NCBI GenBank assembly: GCA_002104905.1
Contig: MCFE01000271.1
Coordinates: 42,169-106,168, forward strand
Direction of reading: 5' to 3'
DNA: 64,000 nt
Source of the DNA: Basidiobolus meristosporus CBS 931.73
Taxonomy: Eukaryota; Basidiobolomycota; Basidiobolomycetes; Basidiobolales; Basidiobolaceae
Below the pieces are notes generated by a model. That model was not told the origin of the DNA, did no database searches, and worked only from the letters and a program-made list of their open reading frames with translations. Position numbers and translations under genes: made by a program. Below are positions 12,801 to 25,658 of the stretch, one piece after another (position 1 is the stretch's first letter; every line of letters starts with the position of its first letter).

Positions 12801-12900
12801 AGCCTAATATACATATATTCATAATGAGTCAGCATTTAAATATATCGTTTTCTTAGAATTTGTTACATAGTTAAATACGATCTAACGTAAAAGAAGGAAA
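9839..12900. other. 3-kb gene-free stretch
   Basis: No open frame above 81 codons and no family motif on either strand. A run of about 13 G lies near 9,986. The sequence looks like unconstrained intergenic or fully decayed mobile DNA. Confidence 0.6.
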
Positions 12901-13089
12901 GGCTGAGCAAAACCCTAAATAGGAAAACCTAATTAGCCCACACAACATACCATGGCCATGCATATACCTACCTCTATTTCTATGAGTTGGCAGTTGGTTC
13001 GGATATAGATCCTGAGCTAGAAGGAAGAATATCATCCCATCACCGACGGACTCAACTATTTCCTCTGTCCATTATATTCTAAATAAATA

Positions 13090-16000
13090 TCCGTCTTCTT
13101 ATTAAAGCCCCCTCCCCCCCTAGGTAAATATACCATTATCATACATCTATATTCTCTACTACATGACCCCTAACCCCGTAGCCAATTGGGCACCCAACGT
13201 GGGGGGAAGTCATACTTTATTAACTAAAGACGACCTTTTTACATATCGAAATGGACAGAGAACAAAAATTGATCTCCATCCAAGCTTTTGTGGGCATGCC
13301 CAGGAAGATGCTATTGCACGGCTGCATGAGTGTAAACTCAGCTAAAAGGTGAACAGATGGAATATGGCAGATCTTCCTATCATTGCTCGATTCTATATGA
13401 AAGATCTAGCAGTCACTTGGTATGGGCCACACAAAGCTACCTTAATTGACTGGGATCACTTCAAAACACAATTTAAGCAGAAATTTGTCACGGCCCAAAT
13501 TGCTTCCTAGCATCAAGAATCTGAATACGTACAATAACAAAAGCACTCAACTTATGAGATTGCCACTAAATACCTATACTTAGCAACTTGTCCAGAATAC
13601 ACTGATAACAGAGAAAAGATTCAGATCTTTCTTGATGTACTCAATTGTTGTATCTGAGTGGAAGTCAGAAAACTTAAACCAGCTACCTTAGATGAAGCAA
13701 TCTCTCACATAGAGAAGAACAGTACATAATTGAAATGAATAATGAGATCAACAATAACCCTGAGCAATTAGCTAACAAAGATATGGACTGGCTGGCTACT
13801 AGATTGCAGCAACTAGAGTTGAATTTTCTGACAGCACACATTGTTTGCACAAGGAAATTTCTACCTCAGCTCATTGGTGAGAAAGCAAATGATTTAGATC
13901 CTGGAGTACAGAATATAATTCAAAATTGCCACCATTACAAGTAGATATCTAATGATATCCCAATGAGCCACAAATCTTGGAACTGAACCTAATATCATTG
14001 TACTGGAAGACATTTTGAGCATAGTACATAAACATCCAGTAAGAGAATCAGTGAAATCTCCTACTCACAAGAGATATCACTCTGAAGAAGGCCACAATGC
14101 TATACACAACATGAATCTAGACTTGATCATTTTCTTAATTAATGTAGATGGACTCCAAGAAGTCATAGTATCCATCTGCAATCTATTGCAATTACCAACT
14201 ATCCAGTAAGGTCATGATCAATATGTTGCTGAGAACAACCATGTTGAGAGCTATAAGGTTACCTGTCAGCCTATACCTTGACAAAAAGCAAGTTTCCCAG
14301 TAGGAGGCCAGATACATTAAGTATCAGCAAATACATGCGTAAATTGTAGTATCACACTGGCAAAATACCTCAAGGATAAAAACCTCCAAGCCAGTAGCAC
14401 AATAGTAAGATGTGTCAAAGGTTTTGTTTGACAAGAAGTTATAAGCACCTATATAATGTAACAAGCTCAGGCTAAGGTCCAGGTCTATTCTCTTCCTATA
14501 TATCTGGTAGTAGCAGAACAAGCTCAATATAATCTTTTATTAGGAATAGATTGGGTTGGTAAACATCTGATAAGGCTAGACTCTAAAGCATATGCAATGG
14601 ACTTCCACACTAGCAGTGGCCATACTGGGATCTCCATAAATTGTTACCAATATCTACTCATAAGCTCAGTGCTTAAAGAGGATCAGATATCTCTAGTTTC
14701 CCTAAAAAACACCAGAAAACTAGAACAGGATTCCTAAAAAAAACCCCAAGAAAATGCCAGCAGAGCACTGTGAGCAGACCAACAGATACATTTAGCAGGA
14801 GGGTACTAGGCTAATTAGAGTTCATGCCAAATTTGGCTATTGGATGCTCACTACTTCCACCAAGAATTGCAACTGTGAATTTGAAGGAAAAGCAACAGCC
14901 AAATACTATTAGAATACCATTACAATATCAGCTGAGTACCAGCTGATAATCTGATGATTTTTCATTTGGATGGGAGCTATAGCCTGGCTGCTATCTATCT
15001 ATGATAAGATGTTATTTGCAAGAGTTTTCAGACATCTTTGCAGATTAACTCAAGGAACACAGATAGGTAGAAGAGGTAAAACACTATACCAATACATGAA
15101 ACCAATTATTACTTTGGCAATCCCACTGTTGAGTTTGAGAAAAATGATTGCTTATTTCAAGAGCAATGGGAAAGGATCCAGCAAGAAGCCGTAATTCCAT
15201 CTATGCCCCCTTGGGCTTCCCTGGCCATGCTAACTGAGGAAAAGGAAGGAACAAAATGCTTTTAAGTAGACTATCAAAGGTCAAGTGCAATCACCCAGAA
15301 GGATGCCTACCCACTACCTAAAAATGCAGAACTATTAGATGCACCAGTACCGGTGTAGTGGGGTGACAGTGACACCCACTGACAGATGTGCTCATTCCCT
15401 TATTTTCTACTTCCCTATATCTCTACTACACTTATTTTAGTTTTATCCCATTTGTCTTACCCAATCAGTACTATCCCATAAGCTGGTTGACTATCACACC
15501 TGCTTACCTTATTGCATAAGTTACCCCTCACTTTATGTAAGATTACTAGCTATAAGTACTTCTATATTAGGCAAGTACCCGCGCCAGTACCTGTGACACA
15601 TGATCAACCCATGTCACCATCCCTACCATTTCCATACCATATGGTATCCCCATGTTACACAGGTTTCAGAATACTGATTCCTGATTGGTTGGATGTGCTG
15701 TGCCTCTTAGAACCTTCTGGCACCTACTTAGAACATTCTTAGGTCATTCTGATGTCATTAAGATTTCTATTGATATCCGGAACCTTCTGGAACACCATGA
15801 TTAGTAATAACTTAGCCAGTAAGAAAAGTATATAAGGGAGGCTATCCCTTAACAATAAATCATCATCCCTTTTATCAATATACCAACTTGTTGATTAGTG
15901 TGATCACTGCTACCTGCTGCTACCTGAACTTCCAACCCTAGACCACAGGACACTCCCAGGAAACCGCGCTGACAGCCAACTGACCTTGGAGGCACTACTT

Positions 16001-18060
16001 GTGAGGAATACTCAGAGTAGGTATCTTTTATTATATTTGATTCTTTCCCAAGTTTGTTCTTGTACAGGCAAAGATACTTTTCTGTCTTTGTAACTATTGA
16101 CCACAGCTGCATTCTTATCAAGTCCCTGCTGGTGGAGTTTACAGTTGTTTTGACTTTGGAAGCTTTAGTACATTGTCATCTCAAAGGACGCTGAACCCAG
16201 CACATACTTTTGTTAAGATGCCAACTAAGTTGGGGATTGTAGCTCAATAGTTTTCCCTTGACAAGCTTGTGGCTTTATTCCCCTTCACATTAGATTAGAG
16301 ACAGAACCCAAGTATTCCTAGCAAGCTTTTGCCAGAGGTTATCACACCCAGTGAACACCCCACACACAAAACACTTGAGAAGCGTTGGACGTATCTCTCC
16401 CTTGGACCTATACACCACCACACCGGTTAAATACTATTCCACTCTTGAAGATGGCTCAGGCTACTTGCAGAAAATGATGGAACCAAGTTGCCAAGAAAAG
16501 ACAGTTTTTGTAACTAAACAGAGATTATTTGAGTTTATAGTCATGCCCATTGGTCTCACCAATGCCCTGGCAATATTGCAACAGATAATGGACCACATTA
16601 TTCAGGATCAGCTGCAAAATTATGTGCTCATCTCTATAGATTATTTCACAATCTATCCAAGATTATGGAGGAACTGCAGTGCCATCTATAACAAGTACTT
16701 AATATTTTACAGTGTGTACTGGTAGAACTCATTCAGAATGAATGCATTCTTTTGCAGGATAGACTATAGTATCTTAGGCATGTAATATCCAACAAAATGT
16801 TGGAAACTGAACTGGCCAAGGTGGATATGTACATAAAAAAGCAACCTCCACCACTCAGTAAAGAGCTAGTTGCTTTTCTACAGCTGGTAGGCTGCTCCTA
16901 AAGCTTTATTAAAGATCTTGCAAAAATTGCTTACCTGCTTACCAACTTGACTAAGAGGGCCAACATACTAAAATTGGAATAGGCACAGGAAGATGCCCAC
17001 CAAAAACAAAAATAACCTCTGGTAGTAGTACTTATGCACTAATCCCCAGCTTATGACCAAGAATCTTGGCTCACAAGTAATGCCACCAAAGAAGAGCTTG
17101 ATGTACTCTATCCCAGCCAAATAGACATGACAGGAGAGAATGTGTAATAAGATATGCTGGTTGTACTGAGCAAGGTTCTGAGAGAAGCTATTGCAGCTCA
17201 CACCTGTATGGCCTAGCCATTATTTGGGTGATAATACAGTCCCAGCATTGCATATAGTGACAATATATCAGGTTGCTTACAGACTACCAAGTTTTATGAG
17301 TATAATAGAGCATGTCAAGCCCAGTGAGTAGAGTCGTCAGATGGACCATGACTTGCACAGAATATTCATTCCTATATATCACAAAGGAGGAAAAGGAACC
17401 CACAGATGCCCTGTTGAAATTAGCAGGCATCTCCAAAGCTCCTTTAGAGATATATCAAATTATGCAAATTAGGTATACTTGAGAGTTGACTGTTCTAGAT
17501 CATAATGCAGTATTGGAACTCCTACAGACTGAGGTCCCAGATGCCTGAGCTGTTGGTATTTTTATCATTATATCATTGTGGTAAGAGATCCTGCTTCTTT
17601 GGCTTCCTGGATGCTTCAAGTGTCTCCAAAGGCATCTGTATGCTCCTGTACACTACCTTGAGAAGCACCTTTATGGCAAGCCTAGATATTACTGCCAGAA
17701 GTAGGTGCAGTGACCAACTGCCAATCAATAAGCAAAGAGTGCAGCTGATGCAAGGTAAGGATTACTGATGAGTGATTATATTCCTGGTAAACTTTTCCAG
17801 CTTAATAAGTACTACTAATGACATGGCTCTGGAATATTCTGTGGGTTACTAGAAATCTTGATAACAGTGTAATGTGATAAAAATGATCCAACAATATGCT
17901 GGAAGGCTCTAAGTGGTGCATTACAGCCATCTAATAAGGTACCACAGATCCAAATCTGCTATAATAACTTCTCATTAGAGTCCCCTTGCCCTGGGCAAAT
18001 ATGCCACTATCCTACACATTGATTCTTTATTATGTAGCACCTAGCCCTGTAGCCAATTGG
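13090..18060 (+). mobile_element. Decayed Ty3/gypsy LTR retrotransposon
   Basis: Two diverged LTR ends flank the element: the end at 13,097-13,188 and the end at 17,971-18,060 align with roughly 70 percent identity and both finish in TAGCCAATTGG. After the first comes a primer-binding-like GGCACCCAACGTGGGG. Pieces in order: a Gag domain (ARFYMKDLAVTWYG, about 13,360-13,490), a protease-to-RT linker with YNLLLGIDWVGKH (about 14,510-14,570), RT motifs (VDYR near 15,270, DAYPLPKN, then FEFIVMPIGLTNALAILQQIMD near 16,530), and a post-RNase H PTDALLKLAG at about 17,405. Many stops and a lost YxDD core (SIDY) show it is dead. A solo LTR splits the RT. The outer limits of both LTRs were not resolved. 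Confidence 0.75.
15350..16426 (+). mobile_element. Solo-LTR-like insertion inside the gypsy RT
   Basis: The 1,069-bp block 15,354-16,422 begins TGTAGTGG and ends CCACCACA (TG...CA, near-inverted ends) and is flanked by CCGG on both sides. It carries a TATATAAG box at 15,829 followed by AATAAA at about 15,853, as expected for an LTR promoter/R region. Removing the block plus one CCGG restores the host RT frame exactly, reading LLDAPVPVKYYSTLEDGSGY, the canonical region between RT motifs. No internal coding sequence was seen, so it is a solo LTR or another short element. Confidence 0.75.
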
Positions 18061-18492
18061 CCACCAATACAATATCAAATATTGTGACTATCTCAAATCC
18101 ATGTACTCCAAGCCAGATGCTCATTTAAGAATGCAGGTGCCACTAGCAGCCCTTTGAACCAATTTGAAAAATTCCTGTTTATCAAGTTGGAAGTTAATAC
18201 CGTAAAACAAATTGTTTACAAAAAAAAAGAAACCATAATTTAGAATTGAATGCACTGACATAAAGCAATACACCATCATAAAAAAGACTGCCAATTATTG
18301 AAACCTGTAGCTCCAATAAGCTTTTTTGCCGGTCATAAAATGCTGATCTTAGTCCTTACAAGAGGCCCAAACTGATAAACACATTTCAATCGCAACCATC
18401 GAATCCAGATGTACAGTTATTACTATAATTCTACAATTCATATTAAATTGACGATTAATATTACTTTTAATACTTGAATTTCTTCAATGGAT
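18061..18492. other. Gene-free stretch
   Basis: AT-rich DNA between the gypsy element and the left arm of the inverted duplication. Nothing recognised. Confidence 0.5.
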
Positions 18493-21400
18493 AATATCAG
18501 GAAGAAGTCAGATGATCATGTCAAAATTAGCAATTGCACTCTAAGCTCTGATGCTTGTTGGAAGTACTATGCTTATGGAATCATTGCTGACATACAACGA
18601 AATCCACCTGGGTGGAGATGGTAGTCATCCAACAACTTGCATGGAATGCTAGCAAGGCTACGTGAACAGCTAAAATAAATGGTAACAAAGAAGTTCGAAT
18701 ATCAAGAGGTTGTCGTGAACCAGGCGTACAGGAAAGACCCACGCTACTCCAATTGGTCATCTACTTATCCACCAGCTCTATGAAGTACTACCAGCGATCA
18801 GAAAGATGTCAATGGGTGGTCTTCTCGCTGGTGTTGCCATTCTGAAGAAGGTTGATGGCATGGATGGCACGGACAGCGGTGCGCACTTTCTCAATGTTCG
18901 AGGTGACTCGAGTATTCAGCTCCTTCTCAATCTTTCGTGCCGATAGCTTTCTGCGACGAGTGGGTGTGGGCCAGAGCTTGGCGGTAAGCTCAAATGACCA
19001 AATGCGGAACATGAACACCTTGACAAAGTCGAGCACAACAAAGTACCCAAGTGAGATGGCAATCACACTGCATCCCCATCCCCAGCCAATTGCTGTAGTG
19101 AGCCCGGGAACGCCAAACACCGAGATCAGCATGGCAAACACCTGAGTGCCGAGAATAGCAATCGTGAACGTCCAGGACGGGAGGTTCTCCCAGAAGAAGC
19201 CGCTCAAACGAGTCGAGAAGATCACGAAATGAGGACATGACGAGATGTGTAGGTACATGATGGTACCAAGCTCGTCATTCGTCACGTTAAACACGTCCCG
19301 AGCAATGAAGAAGTGGGCAAACGAGGCCCCAGTAAGGAATACCGCCAACGTGAACGACATGGTGATCAGCTGTCCGATGCGCCACTTGTCCGGCTTGGCT
19401 GAGATTTGCGCGTTGTCCACGGAGATGACCAAGGTGGCGGCATCATTCAAGACCGCAATGAAGATCAGCAGGATGGCGTCGAGCTGCCATTGGAAGATGA
19501 TGGTCACAAAGAAGAAGAACAACAGGAAGTGGATGGTGGAGGTGATACGGTACAATGCGTATGATCTCATTCGCTGGAAGATCGCTCTGGACGTGGTGAT
19601 CCCGTCGACAATGGTGGAAAGACCGGGAGCGAGGAGTACAATGTCCGATGCTGAGCGTGCCGCGTCAGTGCACCCGTGGACTGCAATCCCTACGTTTGCC
19701 TTCTTCAGTGCTGGTGCATCGTTCACTCCATCCCCGGTCATTCCGACAAGCAACCCTTGCTCCTGAAGCAACTCGACCACCCTGTACTTGTGCTCCGGAA
19801 CAACCTGGGCAAACCCGTCCGCCTTCACACATCGGCGAACAATCTCTTCCTCGGGGACATCCGCCTCCACGAGCTTCTGCGCCTCGAGAATCGCCCTTTG
19901 CATTCCCAAACGCTGCGCCACCTCCTTCGCGATGATCAGCTGGTCGCCCGTGATCATCTTCACCGAAACCCCCATCTCGTGGCACCGAGCGATGGTCGCG
20001 GCGGAGTCTGGTCGAGGTGGGTCCAACAGTGAGATCATTCCAATCAGCTCCCACTGCTCGATGTCTCCATTGATCGTCCGTGCCACGCCCAGCGCACGCA
20101 GTCCACGTCGTGCCAGACTGTTGACAGCATGGATGGCATCATCGTTCCCACCAACTAGCTTGATGATCACCTGCGGCGCCCCCTTGGCTACCTTGAACAC
20201 CTCCCCTGTCTCCTCGTTCAGGATTGTTGCTTGGGTAAGTTTGGTGACCGGGTTGAACGGCAGGAACGAGGTGGTCTTGAACCCGGGAATCTTGGTTTCC
20301 TTCTCCCCAAGACTCTGCAGCGTGTCAAGTTGTGCTCTAGCGGCTGTACGGACTGCGTACTCGATCGGGTCGTTGGCCCCTTGCTCGGCCGCCATGTACG
20401 AGTACATCAGGATATCATCGCTGGTGTAGCCCTTGCACAGCCATGGCTCATCGAACGTGAGCTCATTCAGGGTGAGTGTGCCGGTCTTGTCGGAACAAAG
20501 CACTGACACGGATGCCATCTCCTCCACCGCAGTCAACCGCTTGACGATCACCTCCTTCTTCGCGAGCTGTTTGGCGCCCACTGCCATCGTCACCGACATC
20601 ACTGTTGGAAGTCCGACCGGAATGGCCGCCACCGTGAGTACCAGTACTTGGCGCAGAATATCGAGAACGTTGTGTCCCTTGTCCTTCACCATGAGAACGA
20701 TGAAGATGATCACCACAAGGAGAATCGTCACCAACACCAGGAAGTTACCAATACGGTTGATGATCTTCTGGAAGTGCCCTTGCTCGTTGGTGTTCGACAT
20801 CAGTGTGGCTGCCCGGCCGATGAAGGTATGCTCGCCCGTCTTCGTGACAACCCCCATCTGCTGTCCCTGCTTGACGATGGAGGATGAGTATGCCGTGGCT
20901 CCCTTCCCCTTGCTCACCGGAAGCGATTCTCCTGTCAACGCTGACTGGTCGATCTGGAGATTTCCCTCCACCGGCTCGCCGTGAACCCCGATCCCGAGAA
21001 GACGGCAATCCGCTGGGACGATATCCCCGAGTCGAAGGACAATCACATCCCCAGGAACCAGGTCAACAACATCAATCTCATTCAGCTCCCCGTCTCTCCA
21101 AACTCGCGTCTTCAGCGCAAGCGTGTTCTTCAGCGCGTCCAGTGCATTCTCCGCCTTCGACTCCTCGATGAATCCGATCGCCGCATTGATGAACAACAAG
21201 GCTCCGATGATTCCGAAGTTGGCCCAATCCTGGACAACCCCCGAGAGGATCCATGCGATCTCAATCAAGTACGCGATTGCTCCAGTGAAGTACCCAAGGA
21301 ACTTCAGGAACGGGTTTTTCTTCTTCTCCGACAATTCGTTCCGCCCAAACTGCTCCAAGCGCTGAGCAACTTCAGCGGAGGTGAGACCCTTGGCCGGATC

Positions 21401-21502
21401 GGTGTGGAGCAGGGCTTCAAGCTCAGGAGGGATCTCTTCTGCCATCTCCTGATGCTTGTGGTCTTCAAGCTCGACTTTGTTCTTTTCTTCTTCTACCGGC
21501 AT
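18493..21502 (-). repeat. Left arm of the H+-ATPase inverted repeat
   Basis: About 3.0 kb nearly identical, in reverse orientation, to 25,659-28,668. The arm covers the whole ATPase coding sequence plus about 316 bp of 3' flank. Identity begins at AATATCAGGAAGAAG on the outer side and stops at the start codon on the inner side. Confidence 0.95.
18809..21502 (-). CDS. P3A plasma-membrane H+-ATPase, copy 1
   Basis: Single-exon 897-residue proton pump that would energise the plasma membrane using ATP. Motifs in order: TM1-2 at about residues 65-113 with Asn106, the actuator TGES at 190-193, TM4 PVGLP at 295-299, the phosphorylated Asp338 in CSDKTGTLTLNE, KGAPQ near 440, MITGDQ near 516, the hinge TGDGVNDAP at 589-597, and Asp687 in the VLNDAAT of TM6. 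Asn106 and Asp687 sit where plant AHA2 has its proton-coordinating Asn106 and Asp684. The C-terminus after TM10 is short and basic. The NELTFDEP signature is closer to the plant-like class than to yeast Pma1. Start chosen at 21,502; a TATAAAGG box lies about 130 bp upstream (plus positions 21,632-21,639). Identical to copy 2 except residue 2 (Pro here). Confidence 0.95.
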   Translation of the reverse strand: MPVEEEKNKVELEDHKHQEMAEEIPPELEALLHTDPAKGLTSAEVAQRLEQFGRNELSEKKKNPFLKFLGYFTGAIAYLIEIAWILSGVVQDWANFGIIGALLFINAAIGFIEESKAENALDALKNTLALKTRVWRDGELNEIDVVDLVPGDVIVLRLGDIVPADCRLLGIGVHGEPVEGNLQIDQSALTGESLPVSKGKGATAYSSSIVKQGQQMGVVTKTGEHTFIGRAATLMSNTNEQGHFQKIINRIGNFLVLVTILLVVIIFIVLMVKDKGHNVLDILRQVLVLTVAAIPVGLPTVMSVTMAVGAKQLAKKEVIVKRLTAVEEMASVSVLCSDKTGTLTLNELTFDEPWLCKGYTSDDILMYSYMAAEQGANDPIEYAVRTAARAQLDTLQSLGEKETKIPGFKTTSFLPFNPVTKLTQATILNEETGEVFKVAKGAPQVIIKLVGGNDDAIHAVNSLARRGLRALGVARTINGDIEQWELIGMISLLDPPRPDSAATIARCHEMGVSVKMITGDQLIIAKEVAQRLGMQRAILEAQKLVEADVPEEEIVRRCVKADGFAQVVPEHKYRVVELLQEQGLLVGMTGDGVNDAPALKKANVGIAVHGCTDAARSASDIVLLAPGLSTIVDGITTSRAIFQRMRSYALYRITSTIHFLLFFFFVTIIFQWQLDAILLIFIAVLNDAATLVISVDNAQISAKPDKWRIGQLITMSFTLAVFLTGASFAHFFIARDVFNVTNDELGTIMYLHISSCPHFVIFSTRLSGFFWENLPSWTFTIAILGTQVFAMLISVFGVPGLTTAIGWGWGCSVIAISLGYFVVLDFVKVFMFRIWSFELTAKLWPTPTRRRKLSARKIEKELNTRVTSNIEKVRTAVRAIHAINLLQNGNTSEKTTH

Positions 21503-21631
21503 ATTACAAGCTTTCCAAGTCTCCTAGACTAATGAATCTTTTGGATGTCCCGGATAGTGGTAGATTGTAGAGTAACGAAAATGTGAATATTCAGAAACTT
21601 GGGATTGTATTATTCAGGTAGCTCCCTACGC

Positions 21632-21639
21632 CCTTTATA
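21632..21639 (-). promoter_or_regulatory. TATA box of H+-ATPase copy 1
   Basis: TATAAAGG on the minus strand, about 130 bp upstream of the start codon. Confidence 0.5.
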
Positions 21640-24600
21640 TTGCCTTGAAGATGGTCACTCCACCCTATGAATGTGACGACTGATACATGATATGCTCAAA
21701 ATTTATGAACTGATATAATTCAATGAATTACAATCAGTCTTTTTAACTTCACCTAATTTAGCTACTTCTCGCTATTGCTCGTTATGAATATCTCTCGATT
21801 TGACTTTTACCGGATATGCTACCAACATATTGTTCATTTCTAGACTGAGTGGAATTCATGTTTTCCATTTGGTCGAAGGTTGCACAGACATTGTAGTCCT
21901 GCAGTACCTCCACAGGCCGTCCGAGATTACTTGAAAGTGGCACCCAAATATGGCCAAATATTCTGCCAATCTGAGCCATGAATTGAATTGCATTATTATA
22001 TTTTGGCAATAATTCTCAACAGTCTATATGTATGTCATCTATTTCCTGATGGATTATTCATTGTTCCGGGTTGGATTATCTAGACTGATATGTTTTCAAC
22101 TGGTCCGTTGGCGAGGATGTTCACTGTTATGTAGTGTCCTTTATGTGCACCAAATATTTTACCGGAAAGTATACTGTTTTATCAGAGCATCAAATCTAAG
22201 TATAGTATGTTATGCTCTAGAACTTACACTTGTTTCATGGTACTCACGATCATACACGATGGAGATCTCTGAGAACTCCAATCTGAGTATTCATGAATAT
22301 TACATAACGTTTGATTTATTAAACAAAATCGTTGAAGAGGAAACAACTTGGAATGTTGAAAATTACTAAATATAGTGATTTAATCATGCTACTGGTCTAT
22401 GTTTGCCTTATCCGTAATATTTCTTCCAATATGACTCTGGCACGCATCGCATGTCATGATGTTAAAGCAAGTGCAATCACTTCCACAGCTCGATAAAAGT
22501 CTAGGCCAAACCCTGGCAGAAATGAAGTTTGTGGTTGCAAATTCCGGATATATCCATGATATTGTTGCGATATTAGGTATAACCGTAGCAATCTTCGCAT
22601 CTTGAAAGAAAAGAGCGTCTGCTTAGTAGCGATAAGGGACTAGCTTTAAGGTTGTAAGCTTAATAAAATCCAAAGTTTCTTTAAGTTCTCGCGAATGAAA
22701 AGTTTTTATTTCTAGTGACTTTCTTCGGCGAATTGAGCTGGGCAGAACTAAATATCCGGTTGGTCAGAAAGAATGAATCAGCGACTTGATTCTCAGCTCA
22801 CAGATCCCCGGGCAGGTTAATATTCTCAGCAGCAAAGCCACAGACTCATGATCACTGAAACTAGAAAGTCGCACTAGTCGGCTATTCCTTATTCCTTTAC
22901 AAATCACTTCACGCAATGCGCTAACCTGAGTCATGGATATATGCTAAGGTTGACATCATTCAGTTAGTAATATTACTGTATGGCTTTTTGAACAGCTTTC
23001 GGATTGAGGATCTTTTCAAGTGCTCAATAACAAGTGCCATCCAAAGAATATAGTCACAAGCAATGGCCCATGTACATATATTCAAGCCAAGACCCACAAT
23101 ACAAGCGAGGGTATATTCAATCCATTATCAAGTATCGCAAACGTGGTATATTTTATACCTATAATAGGTAGTGGATCGATTGGATTTTACCTTAGCCTTC
23201 CTTTTACTCTGACTCAGTTTCGTCAGTATACTTGGTCCACTCGTGATATGCATATGCTTCACTATTGGAACAAACATTCCATAAGGGAGCACAAGGAGAT
23301 ATATCCAAATATCGCATGTTCCTGACTAATATACTGATGCTTCTAGACCCGAAAATTCTTGTCATTAATTTTGAACAGCTGGGTTGAAGTGGCGAGTTTA
23401 ATATAGTCATATGTATACTAGATATTGAAGATACGCTCCATGTGTCAAATCATGTGACAAATGAATGTATTTGCACATCGGGCACAGCCTTCACCAGTCA
23501 CAACAGATTACCAACGTCATAAGGAACTAGATGTAGTGGTCTGTACGACATTCAAGTCCCTTGACTCTGAACCAATGCATTGTTGCAAAAGGAACAGCTG
23601 GAAATTGCTGAAATATTGTTTAATATTATATCATATATGCGGCGTGCCTCAGAAGCAAGCGGATATGCCTACTACCAAATTCTCTAATATCAACTCTCGT
23701 GTCAATTGATCACCAAGTTGATCTCTACACCCTGAACTAAACACCCCTTCTACCTTCCATGCCAAACAGTTAGTCAAACCCAGACACTCGTGGATGCGAA
23801 ACTTGTCGGTTCCCAAATGTATGTATACATAATGACAGTCCTGGTAATCCTCTCGTCTATTTTAGAAACTAGGGCTTCACCTGGCCAAACCAATGATCAC
23901 TTACAACACAGGGCCATGTGGAGGCCTTTCTCATACCATGACCAAATTCAACTAGCATGAATTTTAGATTCGTTTAGATAACGTAAGTATATGTCCAATG
24001 AATAGGCACCTCAACGCCTTCGTTGTATTCCTGATTTAGATTAATCAATCCACATCTGTCGGCCATTCTCCGCCGAAAATTACTATATATCTATGCACAA
24101 TGTTCCATAAAGCTTCTGCAACCGGAATACCATATATCGAGCTATTCGGTTTGTATCATAACTAAACGTAGTATTCCGGATTATAGTCCTCGAAATCGCC
24201 ATGATGATCGATCTCAACATTTTTGTGCTTGCACATGACAATTCATTTCTCTACGGATTTGCCAGAGTATATATACATAGATGGCCTAATTCTGATATTC
24301 TACCAATGAATGCTCGAACTCTTAAGGATGGCCTTTGTTTGCTAGTCGGATCATTACTTGCCGTTCAGGGTAGCGGATTCTTATTACTAAATAAGAATAC
24401 TTGTGAATATGAAAGCAACCACAGTTGTCAGTAGGCATGTGGTATCTTGTGCTTCAAAGGTTTAACCATTCTTAACGGTTGACTCCACCATCATCATCAA
24501 TGGAGTCATATGGCATTGCACCTCAAAATTTTGATAACTGTTACATCATGGAGTGTGAGGCTCCAAATCACATTTGTGCTGTACAGTAGCTAGGTGTACG

Positions 24601-25527
24601 CCCAGAGCAAGAATTATCTGATTGACTGTTGTGGTATTAATTAATTTTAAGCACGAGGTTATTTCGAGCTTCTAATTTGTATAGCCGTTGATTTGCCGTT
24701 TTACGGTCGCCACAATTTGTTTGTGAATGCTACGGATCGCATTTTTCTTCAGGGTATATGTGAAGTTGGGTATCTGAATAAGGAAATAAGTCCTTGAAGT
24801 TTAGCCATTGGGATGCAGAGTTATCTAAGTAAACAGCCTGGCATTTAAGCTTATTTGATTGAAGGTTATTGCAACTTGACTGTTATTTTTGTTGAATATT
24901 CATTATTTCCCTAATGCGCAATGCAAGTTCTATGGATGGCTTGCTCCCTTGCCGTTTGATAGCGTTGATAACCCTTTCCGGCTTGCCAACCTGTTCACAT
25001 CAAAAAATCACAAGGCACTCCTGATGTAACAGTTGTGTTAAATGGAAGTTGACTTCCAAGAGGAACACGCTAAGAGGAGTCATCAACGGATGTAGATTGC
25101 CGAATTTGCCTACCAAAATGTTAATACTAATTAGGCTCCGGCAGGGTAAATAATGGTAGATTAATATGGATCTAGTAAGTATGAAAAGCTTTATCACGTA
25201 CGGTTTTCAATCATGCAAATTTGCCATCCAACGATTGTGCAACCGCTTCCCTATAATCTATTCGATTCCAGCATACCAATGCACGTAAGTCGAATGATGA
25301 ATCGAATTCAATAAGTGATAGATAATTTGACGCCGTTTGCAATATGGAGTGATGGGAAAACCATGCTGGAGAGAAGAACCAAAAGGGTGACCAACTAGAT
25401 CTAAATAGATCTCATCTAATTTCCTCATATATTTGAGATCCTGAGTATTGTAAAGGAGAGTACGCAAAACGGTTTGATGCAAAGTACAGCGACATCGATA
25501 CATCCCAAAATATCTGGCCTTAGCAGG

Positions 25528-25535
25528 TATAAAAG
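25528..25535 (+). promoter_or_regulatory. TATA box of H+-ATPase copy 2
   Basis: TATAAAAG, about 124 bp upstream of the start codon; its flanks differ from those of copy 1. Confidence 0.55.
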
Positions 25536-25658
25536 TACATTCTCCAGCCCGAATTTGAATGTACTCAGTTATTTCCTCTCAGCATCTGAAAATCTACCTT
25601 TCCTAAGGTACTAACACTAACCCTAGCCTATACCAAGCATTCTTATACGTGTAAAACC

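Larger units (their letters stand above)
21503..25658. other. 4.2-kb spacer between the inverted H+-ATPase genes
   Basis: Holds the two divergent promoters at its ends and no supported gene. Open frames are all at or below 113 codons without motifs. The ends show no similarity to each other, so each ATPase copy has a different upstream region. Confidence 0.6.

Noticed and set aside
21631-21646. A 16-base exact match (CCTTTATATTGCCTTG) shared with about 56,509 upstream of kinase 2.
   Set aside because: One such match is near chance expectation for 64 kb, and it is in different orientation relative to the two genes.
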